A program made the translations under genes and the position numbers. A DNA stretch of 49,126 bases from an uncultured Chitinophagaceae bacterium (GTDB lineage: Bacteria > Bacteroidota > Bacteroidia > Chitinophagales > Chitinophagaceae): assembly GCA_937900675.1 (NCBI GenBank), contig CALCEA010000091.1, forward strand, positions 1 through 49,126, given 5' to 3'. This document shows positions 8,585 through 14,644 of this stretch, one piece after another. Within the stretch, counting starts at the first letter, position 1. Each line of letters starts with the position of its first letter. The notes under the pieces are model-generated. The model searched no databases and was not told the origin of the DNA. It saw only the letters and a program-made list of their open reading frames with translations.

Positions 8585-8613
8585 CTTACTAACTAACTAA
8601 AAACCCAAAAAAT

Positions 8614-9624
8614 TTAAGCTTTTGCTTCTTCTACAGCTGTAGCTATTTTAGCTCTTATTTTTGCTTCAATTTCGTTGGCCATTTCTGGATTATCGTGTAA
8701 TAATTGTTTTACCGTTTCTCTACCCTGACCTAGTTTATTTGAATCATAACTAAACCAAGATCCACTCTTTTGAATAATATCCAATTCTACACCCATATCA
8801 ATAATCTCTCCAATCTTACTAATACCTTCTCCAAAAATGATTTCAAATTCTGCAGCTCTAAATGGTGGAGCAACTTTATTTTTTACCACTTTTACTTTCA
8901 CTCTATTTCCAATAGCTTCATCACCATCTTTAATTTGAGTCATTCTTCTAATATCCAATCTCACAGAGGCATAGAACTTTAATGCGTTACCACCAGTAGT
9001 AGTTTCTGGGTTACCAAACATAACTCCAATCTTCTCTCTTAATTGGTTGATAAAAATACAAATAGTGCCAGTTTTGTTAATAGTTGCTGTTAATTTTCTC
9101 AATGCTTGAGACATTAATCTTGCATGTAATCCCATTTTAGAATCACCCATTTCACCTTCTAATTCGCTCTTTGGAACCAATGCTGCAACAGAGTCAATAA
9201 CTAATACATCCACTGCACCAGATAAGATTAATCTATCTGCAATTTCTAAAGCTTGCTCACCATAATCTGGTTGAGAGATTAATAAACTATCTACATCCAC
9301 ACCTAATTTCTTAGCATATGCACTATCAAATGCATGTTCAGCATCTATAATTGCACAGATACCACCTTTCTTTTGTGCTTCTGCAATTGCATGTATTGCT
9401 ACAGTTGTCTTACCAGAAGATTCTGGTCCATATATTTCAATAATTCTTCCTTTTGGTAATCCACCAATTCCTAACGCAGTATCTAATCCAATAGATCCAG
9501 TTGAAATAACTTCTTGTGGTTCTTGGCTTCTTTCATTCATCATCATTACACTTCCCTTACCATAATCTTTGTCGATTTTATCCATGGTTAATTTAAGTGC
9601 CTTTAATTTTTCTGCGTTACTCAT
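8614..9624 (-). CDS. recA: Recombinase RecA
   Basis: RecA forms ATP-dependent filaments on single-stranded DNA for homologous recombination and, where present, LexA cleavage. The 336-residue protein has Walker A GPESSGKTT (about residues 65-73), DAEHAFD, Walker B LVIDSVAALVP, the L1 loop EMGDSKMGLHARLMSQALRK, and the L2 region INQLREKIGVMFGNPETTTGG. Length is normal; the C-terminal tail is acidic and alanine-rich. It transcribes away from a 767-bp AT-rich gap, has its own terminator, and has an 18-bp palindrome about 73 bp upstream. Confidence 0.99.
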   Translation of the reverse strand: MSNAEKLKALKLTMDKIDKDYGKGSVMMMNERSQEPQEVISTGSIGLDTALGIGGLPKGRIIEIYGPESSGKTTVAIHAIAEAQKKGGICAIIDAEHAFDSAYAKKLGVDVDSLLISQPDYGEQALEIADRLILSGAVDVLVIDSVAALVPKSELEGEMGDSKMGLHARLMSQALRKLTATINKTGTICIFINQLREKIGVMFGNPETTTGGNALKFYASVRLDIRRMTQIKDGDEAIGNRVKVKVVKNKVAPPFRAAEFEIIFGEGISKIGEIIDMGVELDIIQKSGSWFSYDSNKLGQGRETVKQLLHDNPEMANEIEAKIRAKIATAVEEAKA

Positions 9625-9696
9625 AGCTTGTCGTTTTATTAGTTTCTTGTATAATTTATGTGAAGGTATGGATAAATTGTTAATAAACTAAAATAT

Positions 9697-9714
9697 TTAG
9701 TAAAATTTTACTAA
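9697..9714. promoter_or_regulatory. 18-bp perfect palindrome upstream of recA
   Basis: TTAGTAAAATTTTACTAA reads the same on both strands. It lies about 73 bp upstream of the recA ATG, and a second imperfect dyad (TTAGT..ACTAA) follows at 9720-9731. It could be an operator for a dimeric regulator of recA, perhaps SOS-related, or part of the origin. No LexA consensus for this group is recognised. Confidence 0.35.
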
Positions 9715-9783
9715 TTTGATTAGTTTACTAATAAGTTTGTTCTCATTTTTTATTTAAATTATTGATTTTCAATAATTTATTTT

Positions 9784-10350
9784 TTAGTATTATTTTAGTA
9801 TTTTTCTTGTTTTGTAAATATATGGAGATCATTTTATTTAAAATTGAGTGTTTTTACGCTGTTTTTGAAGGAGAATAAAAGTAATTGAATTTGTTAGACT
9901 ATCCTATTTTGTCCTCTTTTTAGAGATGTGGATTTCTATTGTAGTATTCTTAAATAATACATTTATATAAACAAACTAATACTATTACCCTTGTTAATAT
10001 CTTAATATCTTATTTATTCACATTACAAACAATGCTTTTATAAATTAGTTTAGATATTAGTATTCTTTAAAATATTCCCCTATTTATCTAGTTTATAAGA
10101 ATAACTTTTTAGCAAAAAATGAAGACTAATATGTTTAGTATTTTTTTAATGAACAGTTTATTCACTGTTAATTAACGGTATTAATTTGGTTGATTATTAT
10201 AGTATTTTCCAGTTATCTGCTTCTAAGGCTTAACTTATTCTTTTTTAATCCACAGTTTTTCACACGAAATAATGGGTTATCAACGAATTTTTAATTTATC
10301 CACTCCTTTATTGTGTATTTTAAAATAATAGGAACATTATTAAATACTAA
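9784..10350. repeat. Eight dispersed copies of an 8-bp TAGTATT-core motif
   Basis: TTAGTATT occurs at 9784-9791, 9795-9802, 10057-10064 and 10135-10142, and on the minus strand at 10343-10350. Variants GTAGTATT (9941-9948) and ATAGTATT (10199-10206; minus 9978-9985) share the TAGTATT core. The first two are 11 bp apart, one helical turn. At this base composition I would expect about one chance occurrence on both strands of this gap. The role is unknown; binding sites for an initiator or nucleoid protein are possible. Confidence 0.5.
10246..10304 (+). promoter_or_regulatory. Cluster of DnaA-box-like sequences
   Basis: Within 59 bp on the plus strand: TAATCCACA (10246-10254, one mismatch to TTATCCACA), TTTTTCACA (10256-10264, fits the relaxed TTWTNCACA), TTATCAACG (10277-10285, two mismatches) and TTATCCACT (10296-10304, one mismatch). 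A further one-mismatch box, TTATCCATA, is on the minus strand at 9667-9675. The density suggests DnaA binding but none is a perfect box. Confidence 0.4.
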
Positions 10351-10361
10351 TTAGAATACAT

Positions 10362-10369
10362 TAAATTTG
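10362..10369 (+). promoter_or_regulatory. -7 element of the foldase gene
   Basis: TAAATTTG matches TAnnTTTG exactly, 22 nt before the ATG at 10392. No clear TTG lies at the -33 distance. Confidence 0.4.
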
Positions 10370-10391
10370 CCTTCCTATAATTATAGTATAT

Positions 10392-12476
10392 ATGTCAATT
10401 ATTCAGAACATTAGAGAAAAAGGTACTTGGATTATTTTTGGAATCATTGCATTAGCATTGATTGCCTTTATATTACAAGATGGTATTGGAAGAAATAATA
10501 GAAATAGTAATATTTCCACTATTGCTACAGTAAATGGTGATCCCATTGATAAATTATCATTTGATGAAAAAGTAGATTTACAAGTTCAAAATTATGCATC
10601 ACAAGGTGTAAAGAGAGAACAAGTAATTGGATACCAATTTAATCAAGAAGTGGATGCTTTATTATACAAGCAAGAGATTAATAAATTAGGATTAATGGTT
10701 GGTACTAAAGAAATTTCTGATGTATTATTTGGAAGTGAATCGCCTTTTAAAAATGAGTTTACAGATCAAACAACTGGAGAGTTTAAAGTGAACGATGCAA
10801 AAAATGCAATTGCACAACTTAAAAAAAGTAAGAATGTTGAGCAAATTAAGCAATTAGAGAAATTTTATATCGAACCTTCTATTGAAAATAGAATTAGAAC
10901 AAAATATCAATCTTTATTAATTAAAGGCATTCAATTACCTAAATGGTTAGCTGATAAATCTATTGCAGAAGCGAATAGTATAGCTAGCGTTTCATATGTA
11001 GGTGTTTCTTATAATAGTGTTTCTGATAGTGCTGTTAAAGTGACTAATGATGATATCGCTGCATATATTAAAGATCATGCACCAGCATATCAAAATGAAG
11101 AAGCATCTAGAAGTATAAGTTATGTTGGTTTTAATGCTGCTGCTTCTACAGCAGATTCAGTTGCTATATTAAACCAATTGATTGCTTTGAAAGATGAGTT
11201 TAAGGCTACAACCAACGAAGCTTCTTTCCTAAATAAGGTGGGTTCTGATTTACCATTTTATAATTCTTATGTAAGCAAGAAAACCCTACAAATTCCTAAC
11301 AAGGACTCTGTTTTAGCGGTTGGTGTTGGTAATACATTTGGTCCTTATATAGATGGTAAGAACTTTACCATTGCAAAAGTGATAGGTGTAAAATCTTGGC
11401 CCGACAGCGCAAGTGTTAGACATATTTTGATCGCTACTGTAAATCCTCAAAATGGACAACAAATAAGAGATGATAGTACTGCTAAGAAATTAATAGATAG
11501 TATCAAAAACGCAATTACTGGTGGTGCAAGCTTTGAAGCATTGGTAACTAAATATTCAGATGATGGTGGTTCTAAAGCAAATGGTGGAAAATATGAAATG
11601 TTTGCACAAGCGCAAATGACTCCTGCATTCAATGATTTTAGTTTTGATAATGCTGTTGGTTCTAAGGGTGTTGTAAAAACAGATTTCGGTTACCATTATA
11701 TTGAAGTTTTAAAACAAACTCCAAGAGGGCCTGCTTATAAAATTGCTTATTTATCTAAAGCAGTATTACCTAGTAACGAAACTTTGAATGCTGCATCTAC
11801 TGCTGCAGCTCAATTTGCAACTGCATCTAAAGATCCCAAGTCTTTCACCGCAAATGCCGTTAAAGAGAAAAAAGAAGTTTTCCCAGCTGCTAATATTAAA
11901 GCGAATGACAATGAAATTCCAGGAATTGGAGAATCAAGACAAATGGTTCGTTGGATTTTTGAAAACGATATCAATGATGTTTCAGAACCATTTGAAGTGG
12001 GTGATAATTATGTGGTAGCTGTGATTAACTCAGAAGAAAAGAAGGGTTTAATGAGTGTTGAAGCTGCAAAACCAACTGTTGAAAATATCATTAAAGATCA
12101 AAAGAAAGCAGAAATCATTAAGAAAACTTTCAAAGGTACTAGTTTAGAAACTTATGCAGCTTCTGCTAAAGTAACAATTGCAAGAGCCGATAGTATTAAT
12201 TTTAATTATTCAATGGTGCCTGGTTTAGGCAATGAACCAAAGATGGTAGGTGCTGCTTTTAATAAGTCTTTGGTAAATAAAGTAAGCGAACCTTTCGCTG
12301 GTAATTCTGGTGTTTTTGTGGTTTCTGTAAATTCAATAGGAGCAACTCAATCACAACAAGATCCTAATTTGTTCAAAGATGAATTATTAAACAGAACAAG
12401 ATCAATCTTCTTTAGATCTTCTGTAGGCTTGAGAAAGGCTGCAAAGATTGAAGACAATCGTTTTAAGATTTATTAG
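10392..12476 (+). CDS. Membrane-anchored SurA/PpiD-like peptidylprolyl isomerase
   Basis: A 694-residue periplasmic folding factor of the PpiD/SurA type. A single N-terminal membrane anchor (about residues 13-30, IIFGIIALALIAFILQ) is followed by a SurA_N-like helical chaperone region. A parvulin-type PPIase domain lies at about residues 338-440, with SVRHILIAT, SFEALVTKYSDDGGSKANGGKYEMF and GYHYIEVLK. A second, less conserved PPIase-like segment may follow (about residues 520-640). PpiD-type proteins assist folding of newly exported proteins. It stands alone, between the AT-rich gap and a strong terminator. Confidence 0.9.
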   Translation: MSIIQNIREKGTWIIFGIIALALIAFILQDGIGRNNRNSNISTIATVNGDPIDKLSFDEKVDLQVQNYASQGVKREQVIGYQFNQEVDALLYKQEINKLGLMVGTKEISDVLFGSESPFKNEFTDQTTGEFKVNDAKNAIAQLKKSKNVEQIKQLEKFYIEPSIENRIRTKYQSLLIKGIQLPKWLADKSIAEANSIASVSYVGVSYNSVSDSAVKVTNDDIAAYIKDHAPAYQNEEASRSISYVGFNAAASTADSVAILNQLIALKDEFKATTNEASFLNKVGSDLPFYNSYVSKKTLQIPNKDSVLAVGVGNTFGPYIDGKNFTIAKVIGVKSWPDSASVRHILIATVNPQNGQQIRDDSTAKKLIDSIKNAITGGASFEALVTKYSDDGGSKANGGKYEMFAQAQMTPAFNDFSFDNAVGSKGVVKTDFGYHYIEVLKQTPRGPAYKIAYLSKAVLPSNETLNAASTAAAQFATASKDPKSFTANAVKEKKEVFPAANIKANDNEIPGIGESRQMVRWIFENDINDVSEPFEVGDNYVVAVINSEEKKGLMSVEAAKPTVENIIKDQKKAEIIKKTFKGTSLETYAASAKVTIARADSINFNYSMVPGLGNEPKMVGAAFNKSLVNKVSEPFAGNSGVFVVSVNSIGATQSQQDPNLFKDELLNRTRSIFFRSSVGLRKAAKIEDNRFKIY

Positions 12477-12492
12477 ATTTTTCTATAATAGT

Positions 12493-12522
12493 AAAGACCC
12501 TCCATTGTGAGGGTCTTTTTTT
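12493..12522 (+). terminator. Rho-independent terminator after the foldase gene
   Basis: Ten-bp stem AAAGACCCTC (12493-12502) / GAGGGTCTTT (12509-12518) with a 6-nt loop and a T run to 12522, 16 nt after the stop. The T run also overlaps a possible -33 TTTG of the next gene. Confidence 0.93.
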
Positions 12523-12537
12523 GTGCTTTATTCTACC

Positions 12538-12545
12538 TAATTTTG
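12538..12545 (+). promoter_or_regulatory. -7 element of the DUF2480 gene
   Basis: TAATTTTG is an exact TAnnTTTG match ending 4 nt before the ATG at 12550, which implies a leaderless transcript. A TTTG at 12520-12523 gives a short 14-nt spacer. Confidence 0.5.
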
Positions 12546-12549
12546 CAAT

Positions 12550-13056
12550 ATGTCAACTCCCATAATTAATAAAGTTGCCGAGAGTGGTTTGGTTAGTTTA
12601 GACCTTACTAGTTTTTTGGATACAACTCCGATTGTTTTATTTGATATAAAACAATATTTATTTATGGAATTAATCTTGAAAGAAAAAGATTTCAGAGCTG
12701 CATTGGCTGCTGCTGATTTTTCAATGTATCAAGATAAAATTGTTGGAATTTATTGTAGTGTGGATGTAATTATTCCTATGTGGGCAAATATGCTGATTGC
12801 TTCTGCTATTCAACCGTTTGCAAAATCAATTTATTTTGGTGATGAAAATAGAGTGAGAGAACAAATGCTTTTAGAAGCTATAACAAAAATAGATACAAAA
12901 GATTACGCCGATCAAAGGGTTGTTGTAAAAGGTTGCGGCGAATTGCCAATTGGTGAATCTGCTTATGTTGCTATCACCAATAAATTAAGACCTGTTGTTA
13001 AAAGTATTATGTATGGTGAGCCTTGTAGCACTGTACCGGTTTATAAAAAGAAATAA
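12550..13056 (+). CDS. DUF2480 family protein
   Basis: A 168-residue cytoplasmic protein of the Bacteroidota-specific DUF2480 family, recognised by VLFDIKQYLFMELILKEKDFRAAL (about residues 29-52) and the following YQDKIVGIYCSVDVIIPMWANML. The family has no established function. No membrane segment or signal peptide. A single-gene unit: terminator upstream, own -7 box, and its stop codon directly abuts the stop codon of nadD on the other strand with no base between. Confidence 0.88.
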   Translation: MSTPIINKVAESGLVSLDLTSFLDTTPIVLFDIKQYLFMELILKEKDFRAALAAADFSMYQDKIVGIYCSVDVIIPMWANMLIASAIQPFAKSIYFGDENRVREQMLLEAITKIDTKDYADQRVVVKGCGELPIGESAYVAITNKLRPVVKSIMYGEPCSTVPVYKKK

Positions 13057-13632
13057 TTATAGATTTTTAAAGTAATTATTGTTTTCTATTTCATCCTTCA
13101 CTTTATCTGGCACTAGATATCTAATTGTGATTCCATTTTTTCTATTGTTTCGTATAAGTGTTGCAGATAGTTCTAACATGGGTGCTTCTAAATAAGTAAT
13201 ATCTGCACCATAAGTTTCTGTAATATCAAAGCCCGGTCTTCTATAAACTATGAATTTGTAATTTTTCTTTAGTGCTTCAAAATTTTTCCATTTAGGAAGA
13301 TTTTGAAAACTATCTCCTCCCATAATTACAGAGAATTCGTGTTGTGGATATTGCTCTTGTATATAGGTTAGTGTATCTATTGTGTAAGAGGGCTTAGGTA
13401 ATTTGAATTCAATATCAGTTACTTTTAATTGAGGATCCCCTTCAATAGCAATTTGTGCTAAATGCAAACGATCATATTCATTTAATAAACTTGTTTGTGG
13501 TTTATGTGGATTTTGTGGAGATACCACCAACCAGACTTGTTTGACGTCTGTATGATTGGCAATATAACTTGCTACCATTAGATGTCCATTGTGAATAGGA
13601 TTAAAAGAACCAAAAAATAGGCCTATTTTCAT
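13057..13632 (-). CDS. nadD: Nicotinate-nucleotide adenylyltransferase
   Basis: NadD adenylates nicotinate mononucleotide to deamido-NAD in NAD synthesis. The 191-residue protein has the nucleotidyltransferase motif GSFNPIHNGHL (GxFxPxHxGH, residues 8-18), VVSPQNPHKPQ, the FSVIMGGDSFQNLPKWKN block, and SATLIRNN near the C-terminus (ISSTxIR-type motif). Full length. feoA lies 24 nt upstream on the same strand and they probably share a transcript. Together with pnuC and the kinase-like gene it is a second NAD-related function in the window. Confidence 0.96.
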   Translation of the reverse strand: MKIGLFFGSFNPIHNGHLMVASYIANHTDVKQVWLVVSPQNPHKPQTSLLNEYDRLHLAQIAIEGDPQLKVTDIEFKLPKPSYTIDTLTYIQEQYPQHEFSVIMGGDSFQNLPKWKNFEALKKNYKFIVYRRPGFDITETYGADITYLEAPMLELSATLIRNNRKNGITIRYLVPDKVKDEIENNNYFKNL

Positions 13633-13656
13633 CTTAAGTAATTGATAATCAATGAT

Positions 13657-13881
13657 TTAATCTTTTGTAATCCAAATGCTTTCAGCTTCGTCCTTTCTTA
13701 AGCTCAGTTGGTAACCTGCCACACTTATACTTATTGGATCACCCAAAGGTGCTATTTGTTCAACAGTAATTGCTTCTCCAGGAATACACCCCATCTCCAT
13801 TAATTTTAAAAATATATCATCGTTTTCAAAAGAATGAATTACGCCTGCTTCACCAATATTTAACTCACTTAACTTCTTCAT
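13657..13881 (-). CDS. FeoA family protein
   Basis: A 74-residue SH3-like FeoA domain: LSELNIGEAGVIHSF, LMEMGCIPGEAITVEQIAPLGDPISISVAGYQLSLRKDEAESI. FeoA normally supports the ferrous-iron transporter FeoB, but no feoB is adjacent; the neighbour is nadD. A stand-alone FeoA may interact with a distant FeoB or have another role. The start is ATG at 13881, 9 nt after a -7 element. Confidence 0.9.
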   Translation of the reverse strand: MKKLSELNIGEAGVIHSFENDDIFLKLMEMGCIPGEAITVEQIAPLGDPISISVAGYQLSLRKDEAESIWITKD

Positions 13882-13890
13882 AGAATACTA

Positions 13891-13898
13891 CAAATATA
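13891..13898 (-). promoter_or_regulatory. -7 element of feoA-nadD
   Basis: The minus strand reads TATATTTG, an exact TAnnTTTG match, 9 nt before the feoA ATG, so the leader would be only a few bases. Confidence 0.45.
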
Positions 13899-13982
13899 AA
13901 CCGCTTTGAATGATATTTGGTTACGAGATTAGAACAATATTTTTGTCCAAAATTCGTATAAGTATTTGAATAACATTAGACT

Positions 13983-14414
13983 ATGTGTATGACCATTTCT
14001 TTTAATAAGGCAGATGCAAACGCAACACTGGCTAACAGGGTGGCCCTCAAGTCTTTTATAGAGAAGAAGGTAAAGAAAGAAGGTTATTCAATCGATTCTC
14101 TTATTTATGTTTTTTGTTCAGATAAATACTTATTAAAAATTAATAAAGATTTTTTATCTCACGATTACTACACCGACATAATAAGTTTTGATTTATCAGA
14201 TGTACCCGGACAGCTTATAGGTGAGGTTTATATTAGTGTGGATAGGGTTAAGGACAATGCTAAGACACACGGAACTAGTTTAAAAGAAGAGTTACATAGA
14301 GTAATCTTCCATGGCGCCCTACATTTTTGTGGTTATAAGGATAAGAAACCATCAGACGCCAAAAAGATGAGACAAATGGAAGATGCTTGGCTTTCTGCTT
14401 ACATGAAATTATAA
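13983..14414 (+). CDS. ybeY: rRNA maturation RNase YbeY
   Basis: YbeY is a single-strand endoribonuclease needed for 16S rRNA 3'-end maturation and ribosome quality control. This 143-residue protein has the UPF0054 blocks YINKDFLSHDYYTDIISFD (as LKINKDFLSHDYYTD here) and HRVIFHGALHFCGYKDK. The first two metal histidines of HGxLHxxGYxH are present; the third position is Asp rather than His (GYKDK). The start at 13983 gives a second Met two residues on (MCM). A parS-type palindrome begins within its stop codon. Confidence 0.93.
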   Translation: MCMTISFNKADANATLANRVALKSFIEKKVKKEGYSIDSLIYVFCSDKYLLKINKDFLSHDYYTDIISFDLSDVPGQLIGEVYISVDRVKDNAKTHGTSLKEELHRVIFHGALHFCGYKDKKPSDAKKMRQMEDAWLSAYMKL

Positions 14415-14436
14415 TGTGTTCCACGTGGAACACATT
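14413..14436. other. parS-type ParB-binding palindrome (site 1)
   Basis: The 16-bp core TGTTCCACGTGGAACA (14417-14432) fits the broadly conserved chromosomal parS consensus, TGTTNCACGTGNAACA. The dyad extends to a perfect 24 bp, overlapping the last two bases of the ybeY stop codon. ParB-CTP clamps load at such sites to organise and segregate the origin region. parS sites usually cluster around oriC. No parA/parB genes are in the window. Confidence 0.85.
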
Positions 14437-14460
14437 CAAGACGTATAATTAAAGTATTGG

Positions 14461-14565
14461 GTTAGAAAAGAATACTAATCCGAATCGAATATCGAACAAG
14501 AAGACGCGGATGAGCGTCTGATGCGGGCCGAAGGTTTGAAGCGAGGATTAGGTATTTTTTCTAAC
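14461..14565. repeat. 105-bp imperfect inverted-repeat element between the parS sites
   Basis: Left arm 14461-14481 and right arm 14545-14565 are reverse complements over about 20 bp, with two one-base bulges (GTTAGAAAA...TAATCC versus GGATTA...TTCTAAC). The 63-bp interior is much more GC-rich than its surroundings and carries the hairpin at 14502-14519. No plausible start codon and reading frame fit it. It could be a MITE-like relic, a 3'UTR structure of ybeY, or a structured RNA. The likely mnmG promoter lies downstream, so it is probably not in the mnmG leader. Confidence 0.6.
14502..14523 (+). repeat. GC-rich hairpin repeat, intergenic copy
   Basis: AGACGC (14502-14507), loop GGATGA, GCGTCT (14514-14519), then GATG. 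The same layout, 6-bp arms, 4-6 nt loop and trailing GATG, occurs twice in polA at 21915 and 22093. Confidence 0.5.
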
Positions 14566-14592
14566 TTTTGATTTAAAGAAAAATTTTGATAC

Positions 14593-14608
14593 TGTTCCAT
14601 GTGGAACA
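14593..14608. other. parS-type ParB-binding site (site 2, one mismatch)
   Basis: TGTTCCATGTGGAACA differs from site 1 by a single central base (CATGTG for CACGTG). It lies 176 bp from site 1. It occupies the DNA 22-37 bp upstream of the mnmG -7 box, so ParB bound here would cover the -33 region. Binding strength of the variant is uncertain. Confidence 0.7.
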
Positions 14609-14629
14609 CTTTTATAATAAATAGGATAT

Positions 14630-14637
14630 TATCTTTG
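14630..14637 (+). promoter_or_regulatory. -7 element of mnmG
   Basis: TATCTTTG matches TAnnTTTG exactly and ends 7 nt before the ATG at 14645, implying a leaderless or nearly leaderless transcript. No TTG at the -33 distance; parS site 2 lies there instead. Confidence 0.5.
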
Positions 14638-14644
14638 CAATCTT

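Larger units (their letters stand above)
9625..10391. other. 767-bp AT-rich intergenic region; candidate replication origin
   Basis: No open frame of convincing coding character spans this gap. It is markedly AT-rich and is bounded by genes transcribed outward (recA left, the foldase right). It contains several sequences close to the DnaA box TTATCCACA, concentrated at 10246-10304, eight copies of a TAGTATT-core motif, and an 18-bp palindrome near recA. Two parS-type sites lie 4 kb to the right. Together this resembles an oriC with AT-rich unwinding DNA. Evidence against certainty: no dnaA, dnaN or gyrB nearby and no perfect DnaA box. It could instead be a long regulatory spacer. Confidence 0.45.

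Noticed and set aside
14351..14362. Minus-strand GCGTCTGATGG in ybeY as a repeat copy
   Set aside because: Only one half of the hairpin is present and the residues encoded are ordinary for YbeY.
14477..14571. Open frame through the element between the parS sites
   Set aside because: It has no usable start codon and coincides with a strong inverted repeat, so a structural element explains it better.
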